Source of the DNA: Phorcus lineatus
Taxonomy: Eukaryota > Mollusca > Gastropoda > Trochida > Trochidae
Direction: 5' to 3'
DNA: 64,000 nt
Assembly (NCBI GenBank): GCA_921293015.1
Contig: OV121081.1
Location: 3,720,001 to 3,784,000 of the forward strand
Part shown: one piece after another, positions 9,010-20,248 of the stretch
Layout of the letters: each line of letters opens with the position of its first letter
Numbering within the stretch: position 1 is the stretch's first letter
Position numbers and translations under genes: made by a program
Notes under the pieces: generated by a model
The model's database searches: none
What the model was told of the DNA's origin: nothing
What the model saw: only the letters and a program-made list of their open reading frames with translations

Positions 9010-9528
9010 ATGATGGACACAACGCAGATGGAATGTATAGTCGAATGCGATCCGGTTTTAAGAGATCACGTGATTGGAATATATGCCAAGAATGAGCTGA
9101 CTTCACACCTTGCGGAAGTACTCAATCGGAAAGAATCGATGCCTTGCGCAATCATTGTGAACACAGACGATAGATCATCCCCCGGAATGCATTGGTTTGT
9201 CATTTATAACGCAAACCGTGTGTTAGAACTATTTGACAGTTTAAACGGATCCTCCATCAGTCATAACCTAAGCGAAGTAACCCAACTGATTACAAGTATA
9301 CGCGGAAGAGGAGACGAAAGAAAGGTTAGTTTATCGAATAAATTTCGTCTACAGGCACCGAATAGTGACACATGTGGATATTACGCCATATATTATCTGA
9401 TGTTTCGCCTGAGGGGATTTACGATGGAGGAAATATTTGAACAGTTTTCAAGATCAAACCTGGAAATGAACGATCACTACATTCAGCGATATATACACAA
9501 ACGATATCCGATGTGTTTCACAATTTAG
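9010..9528 (+). CDS. Polinton maturation protease (adenovirus-type cysteine protease)
   Basis: 172 residues. It cleaves capsid precursors during virion maturation. The catalytic set of the adenain/Ulp1-like fold is complete: His61 in GMHWFVIY, Asp76 in ELFDSL, Gln115 in RLQAPNSD and Cys122 in DTCGYYAIYYL. The ATG lies eight bases after the major capsid stop codon. Two ATGs are adjacent (9010 and 9013), and either could be used. It closes the dense plus-strand cluster: beyond it the element has no long reading frame for about 10 kb. Confidence 0.93.
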   Translation: MMDTTQMECIVECDPVLRDHVIGIYAKNELTSHLAEVLNRKESMPCAIIVNTDDRSSPGMHWFVIYNANRVLELFDSLNGSSISHNLSEVTQLITSIRGRGDERKVSLSNKFRLQAPNSDTCGYYAIYYLMFRLRGFTMEEIFEQFSRSNLEMNDHYIQRYIHKRYPMCFTI

Positions 9529-9604
9529 ACAACTCCATCACCAAAAGGATCTTACATACAGCACTGTGTGTCTGAGTGTTTACGCGTGAGTTCTCAGAAA
9601 GAAG

Positions 9605-9664
9605 ATGGAGGTTAAAAAACCATACATTTCGAACGATGATGAAACGTCGACTAACGTAGGTTAA
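9605..9664 (+). CDS. Short ORF or possible first exon after the protease gene
   Basis: A 19-codon frame starts at 9605 (MEVKKPYISNDD...) and stops at 9664. GTAGGT at 9656 could be a splice donor, which would make this the first exon of a gene whose remainder I cannot find. An ATG context AAGATGG is favourable. Support is weak. Confidence 0.2.
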   Translation: MEVKKPYISNDDETSTNVG

Positions 9665-9898
9665 CAACTTACCTACAAAACATTCAGCACGATCTCAACA
9701 ACTGCATCACATTTTTTCAAATCTTCAAACTTATTCTAACCTTACATTTTGCTGAATCATATGAAGAAATATATAGAAATATATTTTATAGAAGTAGTTC
9801 TAATGTTTTAGAACGTGTTATCAAAATGTGAAACTAGTTCACTGGACATAACTTCGTTCTTGTTTTATAACAAACATGAAGTGACTGTGTCAACTCCT

Positions 9899-10732
9899 GT
9901 CACGGTGTAACGATATCTAAACTCAGGTGAGACCCGTTATCCGACAGGAAGATAATAAAAGAAAATAATCAGGCCAATAAATAACTAGAGAGAAGCCAAT
10001 CCGTGAATCAAGTGCTTTATTTGCAGTCAACACAAGACGATAACCGGGTACAGCGACAAGCTACCCGTAATCCACTCAACAGGAGTTAACAACTAATTAA
10101 GGAAGTCAACAACCCATGAATAAACAAATAGACAAACTGTAGGGAATCACTCAAATATACCCCCACACGTTGTAATAACAAGATAAGCTAATGGCCGTCT
10201 TAACGAGATAGCATTCATAAGACAAATCAACACTTGGCGAATATACAAAAGAAGGGAACGGGGCCCGGGTGACCTAACAATAGGGATGTATAAAAATCAA
10301 GCACACAGTACTTTAGATTATCCCTAATCACTACTTGAGTGAGTAAATGAATAAGAACACTAGATAAGGTATAGTAGAACTTATCAAATAATTGGAGGGA
10401 AGGTAAGGTTAAAACTGTAAGTTCTTAAAGGATGTGATCACATACTCCAGAAAGGTAAAGAGGAAATAAGGAATATCAACCTCACCAATTCACCTCCAAC
10501 GTCCAAGGTCACCCGTGACCTCTCCCCGCAAGATTCAAGCCAGGACTACTGGTACCAGAGCTCGCTCGGCTTCTTTTTGGTTAAGTTCGGACGTCAGTGA
10601 AGACAAGGCCGAGGAGATGGTAGCTTATCTAAGGATATCGTGAATCTGTGTTTCTTTGCAAAACTAAACTATCCCTAGCTACATTAATAGTTAAGGTATG
10701 GAGCCCTACACTGGCTTATTGTAAAGGGAGGA
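9899..10732. mobile_element. Possible nested insertion flanked by AACTCCT
   Basis: An 834-bp segment lies between AACTCCT at 9892-9898 and 10733-10739. Its composition differs from the surroundings: it lacks the GAAC-type repeats and contains GC-richer stretches such as 'gggaacggggcccgggtgacc'. It starts GTCACGGTGTAACG, which resembles some LTR ends, but it does not end in CA and no primer-binding site or ORF is visible. It may be an LTR-derived or non-autonomous insertion, or the 7-bp match may be chance. Confidence 0.3.
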
Positions 10733-10739
10733 AACTCCT

Positions 10740-11100
10740 CTACAAGAACATATAAATATATATATCATGAGTATTGTCATATAAATGCTACATGTAATAA
10801 GGCTGATAAATGGAGCATGAAAATGACATTTGAACATATAAAAATAGCCACAGTCGGCGAATAAAGACATGAATGATAAAAATAGATACATTAATGTAAA
10901 GTACATAATATGTACTTTCGATATATATAATAATTGATGATATTTTATAAAAGTACATTAGAGGAGAGGCGAGAAATAGGTCGCACGCTCGAACTGCGAG
11001 ACAAACTGAAAGTTTAGCAGAGTTCATGCAAAACTAAGTTGTCACTCAGTATGTCTTTCCTTATTTCATTTCCACGTAACTAGAAGGCGTTCGGACTCTA
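10740..11100. other. Polinton interior, no gene seen
   Basis: Very AT-rich sequence with many short ATATAT runs. No coding signal. Confidence 0.3.
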
Positions 11101-11120
11101 CAACGAGATTCAGGCCTACA

Positions 11121-13770
11121 TTAACTCGTTCACGGGATGTAGAACACTTGCACGTTTTTCTCAACGAATCCTTTGGTCTAATGAGAATACCTTGTTTATT
11201 TTAATCTGAATTGTGATTTCAGGCATATAGAATTAAAGTTCTAGTATTGAAAAGGGAATATGTTTAAAATGACACAGACGTGTTTACATCTATATGTTGT
11301 AAGATAATAACGTTAGAGGGTCTGGGACTGTTTTTTTCAAACTTAAACATATTTCCTTTCACCACATTAGATCTACAAAGAAGAGCACTACGAATGCAGC
11401 AGAAACTGATAAGGACATTTTTATCACTCTCTCAGGTTGACCAAGTAAATTGAATTGGACCTTTCTCGCAACAAGTTCGCCTGTTATGCACCTATATTTC
11501 AACATTTCTTGTTACACATTAGCCATGCAGTTGCAGTAGGAGTTCGAATTTTTCAATTCGTTTATCGGTTATGGTACGAGTTCCTCGTTCTCTGCAACGC
11601 GTTCATCAGTTGTAAAACCAGACCCCTTTTTTCCACAACACATTTGCAAGACTTTTCAATATACTCACATTGTGGCACTACTTCCACGTTTATCGAAATA
11701 GTTTTAATTTACATTGTCTCGATTGTCTTCACCCTGAGTCACCGCTATAATTTGCTTGAAAGAATGAATGTAGTAACAGAAAACAGTTATTTATTTTAGA
11801 AACAGTTCATCAACTAGTTTAGCTTTGCTGGAACGCGTTCACATTTAGCATAACTTGTTTTACTTCGAAGCTGAAAGCAGCTTCGCCATATTTCCGATGA
11901 GAAAGTATTCTCTGCTGACGATACTGATTTCCATCGACACTATTTTGGAATTTTTCGATTTAACATCTATACAACGTTTTCTATTATATGAACTGTTAAC
12001 CGTGCTAATGAAAACTTTTTGAGAACTGGTTCTAACATTTTCAGCGCTTAGAGACCTATATAGGGGATTTCGTCTGTTGTTTCGGAGGTCTCTTGTTTTC
12101 TTATAATAACCTACCAGGAGGTTTTACATTGGACAGTCGAGGCATTTTTTCATATGTATGACCTACCCTGAGTGTGGAAGGTTTTTATATTTCAAAGTCA
12201 AAGGTTTTTCTTTTCCCCCATACTACAGTCTTTTGGAAAATTCAAAACTTGCAACCTTCCAAGGTGGATTCGAACCCCCAACCCTCTAAACCGTAAGCGA
12301 GCGCCCTAACCACTAGTCTTACGGGTCAGACAGAATTCAAGGCTTAGTTTAACAATCTAATGATTGAGGTTAAATTTTCAATTTTAAAAAATCGGTCCAA
12401 AAGTATTTTGATATCTAATTGCTCTTTAATTTCCATTTTTAAATGCATACAAACATTGATAATTCATAAAAATAGTGGGACACCTTTTTACCTGCGATAA
12501 ATTTATAGGATCCAAAAACGGTATCAATCACATGACTTGTCCATTGTAATTTGTACACCTTACGCCACGAAGAATGCTTTCCACGTGCATTTTGTGCCAT
12601 GTCAATTACAAAGAGTAATTGTTTGCTTTAAGAGGAAACTAATTTACAGTGCATTTTATCCAGAATTAAAACGAAATTATGATGCTATTTAATCCAATAA
12701 TGAATGTTCGACAAATTCGACGAACATAAATACTTGATATTTGACTATTTTCGTCTTTTTATAATCAGTCAATAAATATGTTTACGAACACAACAGTATG
12801 GATAAATACCTGTGGGTTGTTAATTAATGTTTAATTACGGCTTCTCGCTTTCAGTCTTACTTTCCACCAAGCTTTCTTTCCTCAGGTTTTGAAAACCCAA
12901 ACATAACCTCGTTATCGTGTTTTAACCCTAACTTATAGTGAAACCTACAACTGTTACCGCAATACTTTTGGTTACACATCAACTAGTTCGCGCTTCGGTG
13001 AATAGTTACACGTTCCATAAACATCTGAAATATAGTAAATCATGAATATTTCCTATCTAATCTGAAATTTCATTACGCATTTCCATTTTCATTTAATCTA
13101 AGAAATCTTCAGTGGCGTGTTTTGATATTTTGTTTAGGGCGTCATCAAATTAAAAACTTGAAAAATTACAAAATTATTGTATTATAATATAACTCTTACA
13201 ACTTTTCAACTCGATCGGTACTCTTAAACTTGTTCCCAAGTTGGTGAAATATGAGGAGATAGGTCCCGGCAAACATTCATCTGAAACACATATCTGAGAA
13301 AATGTTGTAGTTTATTCTCAACAGACGTACAGCATGATGAAGCTACAATACTACAACGCGTTCAAGCTTGCATCAACTAGTTCACGCTTTGCAGAACGTG
13401 TTCCTCATTTCCTCTACTAGTGACATGTCCGTCACGCTGTTTAATTCGAGGGTGCCTCTTACTTACTGATAGCGTATGCCTTTTTATTCGATCGCAACTT
13501 TGTAACTGACTGCGAAAAAGTTAAAAAGTTTCGTGAACTAGTTCCAAAAATCTAGAACGCGTTCAGACTTTGTACAACTAGTTCGTTTCATTAAATTATT
13601 CTCGAGTTGTTGAAAAGTGTCAGGAGGTACTTGAAAAAGAAACTATTTAATGCATTTCCAATTTTTCATTTAGTACATTTTCATGTACAACAATGTACAA
13701 GTCTACAACGTGTTAGAACTCGACAACGCGATCACAGTCTGTGTCAACTCGTTCACGCGTTGCAGAACTA
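11121..13770 (-). repeat. Degenerate GAAC-NNNN-GTTG repeat field, minus-oriented half
   Basis: Scattered decamers read CAAC-NNNN-GTTC on the + strand or are perfect palindromes. Examples: AACAAGTTC 11470, AACGCGTTC 11596, GAACGCGTTC 11831, AACTAGTTC 12981, AACGCGTTC 13355, AACTAGTTC 13375, GAACTAGTTC 13535, GAACGCGTTC 13555 and AACTAGTTC 13576. They are commonly followed by 'acgctttgcag' or 'agcttgcat' type spacers. The central four bases are mostly CGCG or CTAG. They become denser towards 13.3-13.8 kb. No coding function is visible. Confidence 0.7.
12254..12325 (-). repeat. tRNA-derived SINE-like promoter fragment
   Basis: On the minus strand an A-box-like 'TAGTGGTTAGGGCG' is followed about 35 bases later by a B-box, GGTTCGAATCC (plus coordinates 12266-12276). 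The anticodon-loop equivalent would read ACG. The acceptor stem does not pair and the T-stem has a mismatch, so this is a SINE head or decayed tRNA, not a working tRNA gene. It is embedded in the Polinton interior. Confidence 0.6.
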
Positions 13771-13959
13771 GTTGCATGTTTTCCATGATGAGCGCACCTC
13801 CTGTTGAATAAATAATTTGAGTATCTTCCTGATGACCTTGCCCTAATGATAGCTTTTTTACATATGGTTGTCTTAATATTTTGGTATTCTGTGGATACAC
13901 CTCTTCTTTTGTCCTACAACTGTTCAACTAACTCGGCGAGACGATGAACGTGTTCTCAA

Positions 13960-15200
13960 GAGCGTGAACTAGTTGTTAACTAGTTGTAAAACAGTTTTGA
14001 ACTAGTTGTTGAAAAGTCGGAACGAGTTGTTGAAAAATCGGAACGAGTTCTTCCTCTGGTCGTTTTGCAGATATAAATCAATAATAATTTCATTTGTCTA
14101 TGAAATAACACGAAACCTACCTGTGCCTTGATATCAAATACGGAATGAGTTTAGAGTCTTGAGAACTACGCTGTAGTTGTAAAAAGTCAGAACGCGTTAT
14201 AGACATGTACAAGTTCTAGAAGTGTTGATTATCGGGTGACTTGACAGCAAATCATATTGATAGAACATTATATAATTACGAGCAAAAACATGTACGTGAT
14301 CTAATGTAAATCGAAAACCGTGCCAGTAAAAAATTAAGTTGAATTTCGTGTTTCACCTCTTCATTTGTCATACAACTGTTCTACTATTTCGGTAAGACGA
14401 TGAATTTTGTTCGCAAGAGCGTGAACTAGTTGTTGAAAGTCTGTACGCGTTGTAGAATTTTGATACTCTTGTTGAGAGCAAGGACTGCGTTGAGGATAGC
14501 TTACATGAGTTGGGAGTTTCAGAATTTGACCTACATGTTTAGAGCGGAACGAGTTTTAGAAAGCTAATTTAGTTTTGAGAGCGCGGAACAAGTTGTTCAA
14601 GTGCGATTTAGTTTTGAGAACGTTGAAAAGTGAATTAGATGATGTACAAGACGCTTCGTAGAATGTGCATGTTGCGAACTTTGAACGCGTTGTTGAACAG
14701 TGACTTCGTGTTGTACGATACTTTTTAAGTTTTAGTGCCTTCAACATGTTTAATATTGGTGGTTTTAATTGTTGAGAGCGTGGAAGAGTTTTATAAGTGG
14801 GATTTAAATATTGAATGAACAAGGCGAGATATACACGCGCGGTGTTGCTTTTGATAGCTATAGTGTAGACGAATTGTTCAATTATGATTTCGTTGACGGA
14901 TGCAGGATACGGATTGTAAGAGTTTGATCTACATGTTTGAAGCACTAATTAGGCCCGACATTTTTAAAAATATTGTTTTCGTCAATTTCTCGGTAACTTT
15001 GAACGATATTAAAATAGTGTTGATGGCCATCCCCGTGTCATAATGGATACAGAATCAGATTGTCATTTCATTAGAGTTAACACAAATACATTTTGTGCTA
15101 AGTAAGAATGTAGAGGCCGCCTCTGCTGAAAATCGGGGTCTATCAGAATAACATTTAACATGTCAGTAAAGTTTCCTATATGTGGTTTATAGTTGTCTAC
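13960..15200 (+). repeat. Degenerate GAAC-NNNN-GTTG repeat field, plus-oriented half
   Basis: From about 13.96 kb the same motif reads in the opposite sense: GAACTAGTTG 13967 and 13999, GAACGAGTTG 14020, 'gaactagttgttgaaag' 14425, 'ggaacgagttttagaaag' about 14545, 'gaacaagttgttcaa' about 14585, and 'gaacgcgttgttgaac' about 14681. Spacers are 'ttgaaaagtcg' or 'ttgagagcg'. Short open frames on either strand come from the repeat and do not look like genes. Confidence 0.7.
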
Positions 15201-16990
15201 TGCAAGAAGCGAGTTACACAACATTGTTTTACATGTTGGAGAGTGGTGATCTTTTCAAGCGTACGTGATGTAGTTGATCGTTTGGAACATAGAACGTGTG
15301 CAAATGTGATGTAGATGTGGATGAATAATTTCTGAATGTTGCGAGCGTGTAACGAGTTAGTTAGTGTGATTGGGTTATTAAGAGCGTGAATGACGTTTTC
15401 GAATTGTGATCAAGTTGTTTACAGAATGATTTGCATTTTTGCAAAAGTAATTTTGTTGTTGAAAGCGGGGATCGCGTTATACAAATATGATTTAGTTGTT
15501 GATGGCGTGGTTGGTGTTGTTAAATTTTATTCAGTTGTTGAGAGCGTAGGTAGCAACGTAGAAGATGTGTTTTTCAATGTGGAGGGTATTGATCGTGTTG
15601 TACACGTGAGATTTATTTTTTTTGGAGCGTGGATCGGCTCGTATAAGAGTGATTTAGTCAAAGAAAGGGTGGATCGCTTTGCTCAAAGTGAGTTATTTGA
15701 TAAGATCGCGTCGGAGGAGAGGATCTTTTTTGTTGAGAGCGTGGATCGCGTTTTAGAAGTGTGAGAGTGTTGTTGAGAGCATGGATTGCGTTTTGCAAGT
15801 ATGATTTAGTTGTTTAAAACATGGAACGCGTTGTCGACGTGTGAGTTAGTTGTTCATAGCGTAGATCGTGTTGTTCAGATCTAAGTGTGATTTTAAGGCT
15901 TCAATCACGTTGTTGAAGTGTCATGTAGTTGTTGAGAGCGTGGATTGCGTTGTCCAAGTGAAATTTAGTTGTTGAAAGCGAGGATCGCGTTGTCCAAGTG
16001 TGATGTAGTTGTTCAAATCATACATCGCATTATCTAAGCATGATTTAGTTTTTGAGAGCGTGGGTCTTGTTGTAGAAGTATGATTTATTTGTTGATTTGT
16101 GACGTGTGAGTTAGTTGGCGAGAGCGTAAAATAAGTGGTTGAAGCCCATTTTCGTCGTTGCAATTATGGATCGCATTGCCCAAGTTTTGTTAAGTTTTTG
16201 GGGGCGTGAAACTGACTTTTCAAGCATGGGAGCGTTGATCGTATCGTAGAAGTGTGATCTGGTTGTTAAAAGCTTAAGACGAATTGTAGAGAAAGTGATT
16301 TAGTTGTTTAGAGCGCGGATCTACTTGTTTAGAGCTTGAATTAGCAAGGAACGACGAAGGATAAGTTTTATAAAATGATTAGAAGTGTGTTTTATTAAAA
16401 GTTTAAAAAAGTGTTGAAGATATGGTTACTACCAGCATGGGACGAAAGATACATTTGTGACTTTGTTGTAAAAATGTTCCACGTGTTTAAAAAATGTAGT
16501 TGTTGTAAAGTTGTTGAGAGGCGAAGACGTGCATGCATATTAGGAGCATGGAACGCGTTGTAGAAGTTTTACAAAAGGCATTTTGGTTAACGAAAGCTGA
16601 AAACAAAAAGATAGTTGATTTTGTGAGGGAGGAACAAGGAATCATATTTCGCTATTGTTATCTTGATATTGTTTTTAACCTATTTCTCATGTTGATCATA
16701 GGTGATGTAGTTGTTGATAGCATAGATCGAATGCAGAGTTTAATAGGTCTTATTGTTTCTTGAATAAGTTGAACGTGTTACAGAAGGGTGCTTTATAGTT
16801 GTTGAGAAGTAGGAACGCGTTGTGGAAGCAACATCTGCGTCTAGCAAAGAGTTGGCAAAGTGGACGTTTTTTTGTATGATGCACGAGTAGTGGAAGTTAG
16901 ATATCTGCAGATTGCCTATATCTGAATCTAAGTTTTAAAAATGATTTATATGTTTGATGAATGGAACGACTTGTAGAAGTTAGATCTGAA
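15200..16990 (+). repeat. Degenerate ~40-bp tandem minisatellite
   Basis: The motif becomes a tandem array with a unit near 'gttgttgagagcgtggatcgcgttgt' plus 'agaagtgtgattta', clearest at 15720-16110. The + strand is G/T-rich and nearly free of C. Units diverge by substitutions and small indels. A 124-codon open stretch at 15390-15764 is a translation of the repeat (VVESVDRVV-like heptads) and is not a credible gene. The array seems continuous with the decamer field to its left, as if derived by tandem amplification. Confidence 0.75.
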
Positions 16991-17040
16991 TTTCGGGAAC
17001 GTGACAGGAGTTTTAAGAAAATTTGTTGGAAATTAAAACC

Positions 17041-17262
17041 TATGTGCCTTTTGGGGTTTTCAACTTCTTTGCATTTTTATTTTTACCCGTTTCCATGGAA
17101 ACGTAACATAGGATTTCTTTTCCGGAGCACAACTCCAAAACGGTGAGACCTATCTCGACGAAACTTGGTATTTGCAACGGGCATCATGCGGAGATGTGCC
17201 TTTTGGGGTTTTCAACTTCTTTGCTTTTTTATTTTTACCAGTTTCCATGGAAACGTAACAGA
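17041..17262 (+). repeat. Duplicated element with TTTCCATGGAAA palindrome
   Basis: A block 'gtgccttttggggttttcaac...gtttccatggaaacgtaaca' occurs at about 17043-17108 and again at about 17196-17260. In between lies 'gagacctatctcgacgaaacttggt'. The NcoI-type palindrome at its end is perfect in both copies. Nature unknown; it looks like an interspersed repeat that was duplicated. Confidence 0.55.
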
Positions 17263-17271
17263 ACCGAAGAC

Positions 17272-17636
17272 ACTAGATTAATAATTAATTAATCTTCAAG
17301 GTATTAGCTTCATAAAAATCTCTCCCATCTTCAATAGTAATTAAAAATTTACCTGTGACAAATCAAACTTGGTAGGAGAAAATACTTTCATATCGCTGCA
17401 TTTCATCTTGTAATCAAATCTGATCGAGTTGTTGAAAAGTTGACCGAGTTGTATCAGTGTGAACTGCCTTCTCATTGATAGCCAATGACTAGATTAATAA
17501 TTAATTAATTTCCAAGGTAATAGCTTTATTAAAATCTCGCCCATCTTCAATAGTAATTACAAATTCACCTCTGACAAATCAAACTTGGTAGAAGAAAATA
17601 CTTTCATATCGCTGCATTTCATCTTGTAATCAAATC
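17272..17636 (+). repeat. 149-bp direct repeat pair
   Basis: 17272-17420 and 17488-17636 are near-identical (start 'actagattaataattaattaat', end 'cttgtaatcaaatc'), offset by 216 bp. The short spacer contains one GAAC/GTTG-type motif, 'gagttgttgaaaagttg'. Confidence 0.8.
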
Positions 17637-17799
17637 AAGTTTTTGTTGAACAATCAAGCTAAAAAAACGTGGAACTCGTTCCTCGGAGAGACAAATAGTT
17701 GTTGATTTTATACATTTTGGCGGATGATATTTTAACTTTGCACAATATGTACCTTGCTTTATGATTTGAAATTCATCATTCGTAAGAAATACCTGGCGA

Positions 17800-17975
17800 A
17801 CGTGTTGCTAAAATGATGAACTAGTTCTACAACTGGTGAACGCGTTGTTGAACAAATCTAACTAGTTCTACAACTGGCGAAAGTGTTGCGGGAAGTTAGA
17901 ACTACTTCTACAACTGGTGATCGTGTTGGAGGAAGAAATGTAGCTGTGTAACTGGCGAGTGGCGAACGTGTTGCT
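17800..17975 (+). repeat. GAAC-type motif cluster, outer right end
   Basis: Four units of about 40 bp read 'gaactagttctacaactggtgaacgcgttgttg' with variations. This is the last dense patch of the motif before the right-end genes. Confidence 0.6.
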
Positions 17976-19256
17976 TAAACTTAACTGACTCTGACCTGCA
18001 AGGAATTAAGGAAAGGGATGAAATTAAATCTAAATGTGTTGATTGTTTCGTTTTTACCGAAATGTACACTGAGTTTAGTAAAGAATATTCATTGAAATTA
18101 ACTGAACTATGTCCATTTTATGTAGAGTAAGTTGAAATGGATTAATCCAAGCTCGTGCATTGGCATTTTTTTTCTCTTCGATGTGATTGAAAGGTAATTC
18201 TACCTCCTTTAATAAATTAATTATACATGTTCTCGACGTGATCTCCGCGCGTTACCCACCAGCCGACGAACAGAAGATTTTACGAACAAAGTAACCCGCC
18301 TTATGTGTCAGGTCCACGCGGCCGTGTGGATATAATCTCTACGTCATCAATCGGGAGGTTGTTCGAAGCTTAAAAGGCACATATTCCCTAAAGTTAAATT
18401 TCAAATTCAAGACATTTTAGACTTAACCATCCTTGTAGGCTATGAGTGTAGCCTATATTAAGGAAGAAATTTTCAAAACCTCACACCCCTGACAAGCGGA
18501 AAAAATAGCGGTGGAAAAACCATCCATTAAAATTCAATACAGTGACGTTATCATCTTGTGTCAACGTACAATTAATGGGATTAACACATAACATTTCAAA
18601 ATTCTACAATAACTGTACATAATAACTGACTGTACATAATCCTCTAGGTTTTCGCCTTATTTGACTCAATTATCAAACTGAGACATTCCCTCTTCTTGAA
18701 CGCGAATTCATGTGTGATTTATCTGATATTGTCTGGTTGTTGGATTTTATTACATAAGTCTTTTTCAATACCACAACACCTCAACAGAAAAATATAATCT
18801 GAAAAATGATAACAAAATTTAACTCAATGTTTTTTGGCCTGATATCATTGTCGAATTGTGTAAGTCATAAGGTCTCAAAACCATCAAGTCATCTGACGAA
18901 CATATGGAAAAACACTTCATCGGTTGTATAATTTAGATTTGATGATTGAATTACCAAATAATCCATTGGAGTCACAATTAGAATGTATGAATCCTAAATA
19001 GGTAAAATATTCACAGAGCTTCAATTTGTGCACGAAAAGTCAAAATGCGGATGAAAATCACCTGTGATACATACGCCCGATGTAGAAAGGTGCAACTACT
19101 TATACATCGCATGAACTAGTTGATACAGGCTTTGATCACGTTTTAGAACACGTATAAGACAATCGCAAGAAACGCGGCTTTTAAACAAAGCATGCATAAG
19201 ATATTTCATTTGCGAGGCGCACAACTCCAAATATTTGTAATGAAACACGAAGGTGG
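17976..19256. other. Polinton interior, no gene seen
   Basis: AT-rich DNA without a long reading frame on either strand. One isolated motif, 'gaactagttgatac', lies near 19110. Confidence 0.3.
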
Positions 19257-19800
19257 TTAGATCTAGATATTTAAACACAATTGATTTTACACAGCAAAAA
19301 CTATGTTAGCAGTGTAAAAAGATAAGTCGGCAAATTGCCGAACTGTTAAATTGTTTTGTGACGTCATTCTAGTTCTAGAATAACTTTTCGGAATGAAAAA
19401 TTAGATCAAACCGGTTTTAGTGCACAGATAAAAATGTAAAAATGTTTGTGAAAAGCATATGTCCAACCATCAAACAAATAGGAAAATCATAATTCTATGT
19501 GCCTCTTTCAAACTCAATTTATTCTGACTTAGATCTAGATATTTAAACACAATTGATTTTACACAGCAAAAACTATGTTAGCAGTGTAAAAAGATAAGTC
19601 GGCAAATTGCCGAACTGTTGAATTGTTTTGTGACGTCATTCTAGTTCTAGAATAACTTTTCGGAATGAAAAATTAGATCAAACCGGTTTTAGTGCACAGA
19701 TAAAAATGTAAAAATGTTTGTGAAAAGCATATGTCCAACCATCAAACAAATAGGAAAATCATAATTCTATGTGCCTCTTTCAAACTCAATTTATTCAGAC
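19257..19800. repeat. 272-bp tandem duplication beside the kinase ORF
   Basis: 19257-19528 and 19529-19800 are nearly identical head-to-tail copies. Each starts 'ttagatctagatatttaaacac' and contains 'tgtgacgtcattctagttctagaata'. The duplication ends exactly where the minus-strand kinase-like frame loses homology, so it may have truncated that gene. The TGACGTCA palindrome is again present in each copy. Confidence 0.88.
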
Positions 19801-20036
19801 TTAGAAACTTTATCGAATATAGAATACAAAACGAATAGTAATGTGATGACATTTTTATGCAACGAGTGAATGGAATTTGGTATCAGACAAAAGTCAGTAA
19901 AGTTTGTGAAATATTCTAATGGTTCATACAAATACACTGCATCGATCGTCTCCAGTTCCTTCAAACTTTGAATTAGACTGGATTTACCGCTAGATATTAT
20001 ACCATCAATTGAGATATGATTCAAGGGAGCGTTCAT
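19791..20036 (-). CDS. Truncated deoxynucleoside-kinase-like ORF
   Basis: 81 residues. The N-terminus has a Walker A loop of the deoxynucleoside kinase type (DGIISSGKSS, residues 11-20: GxxxxGKS). About 20 residues later comes EPLEYF, equivalent to the EPV/EPL box whose Glu is the catalytic base in this family. Full-length members are about 200-250 residues and continue with substrate and LID motifs that are absent. The frame stops inside the adjacent 272-bp duplication. Such kinases raise dNTP supply and are common in large DNA viruses. Here it would be encoded convergently to the capsid cluster. It could be a pseudogene or one exon of a spliced gene, although no donor site was found. Confidence 0.6.
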   Translation of the reverse strand: MNAPLNHISIDGIISSGKSSLIQSLKELETIDAVYLYEPLEYFTNFTDFCLIPNSIHSLHKNVITLLFVLYSIFDKVSKSE

Positions 20037-20180
20037 CTTTACGAGTGTCTAACCACGTGCCGACTAAACTCTTTCGGTTTTATCAGGTGACTACATAACT
20101 AAGTGTGACATTGCTATTTACCGTATTTCCTTAGGAGAATGAGTGTCAGGATGACTACCCAAATTTCGTGATCTTAAGAA

Positions 20181-20248
20181 AGCTACTGAAATAAGGTTAC
20201 ATAAATACAAGCTACTGAAATAAGGTTACATAAATCTATATGTTTCCA

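Noticed and set aside
9899-10732. Solo LTR of a Gypsy-type element
   Set aside because: TG-like start but no CA end, and TSD length does not fit; kept only as a low-confidence insertion.
12254-12325. Functional tRNA-Arg(ACG) gene
   Set aside because: A and B boxes are present but the acceptor stem does not pair and the T-stem is mismatched; better explained as a SINE head.
14556-14945. 129-codon minus-strand frame
   Set aside because: Composed of the degenerate GAAC/GTTG repeats; Leu/Thr/Ser-rich repeats without domain.
15390-15764. 124-codon plus-strand frame inside the Polinton
   Set aside because: It is a translation of the ~40-bp minisatellite (recurrent VVES/VDRVV) with no domain; the open frame follows from the repeat.
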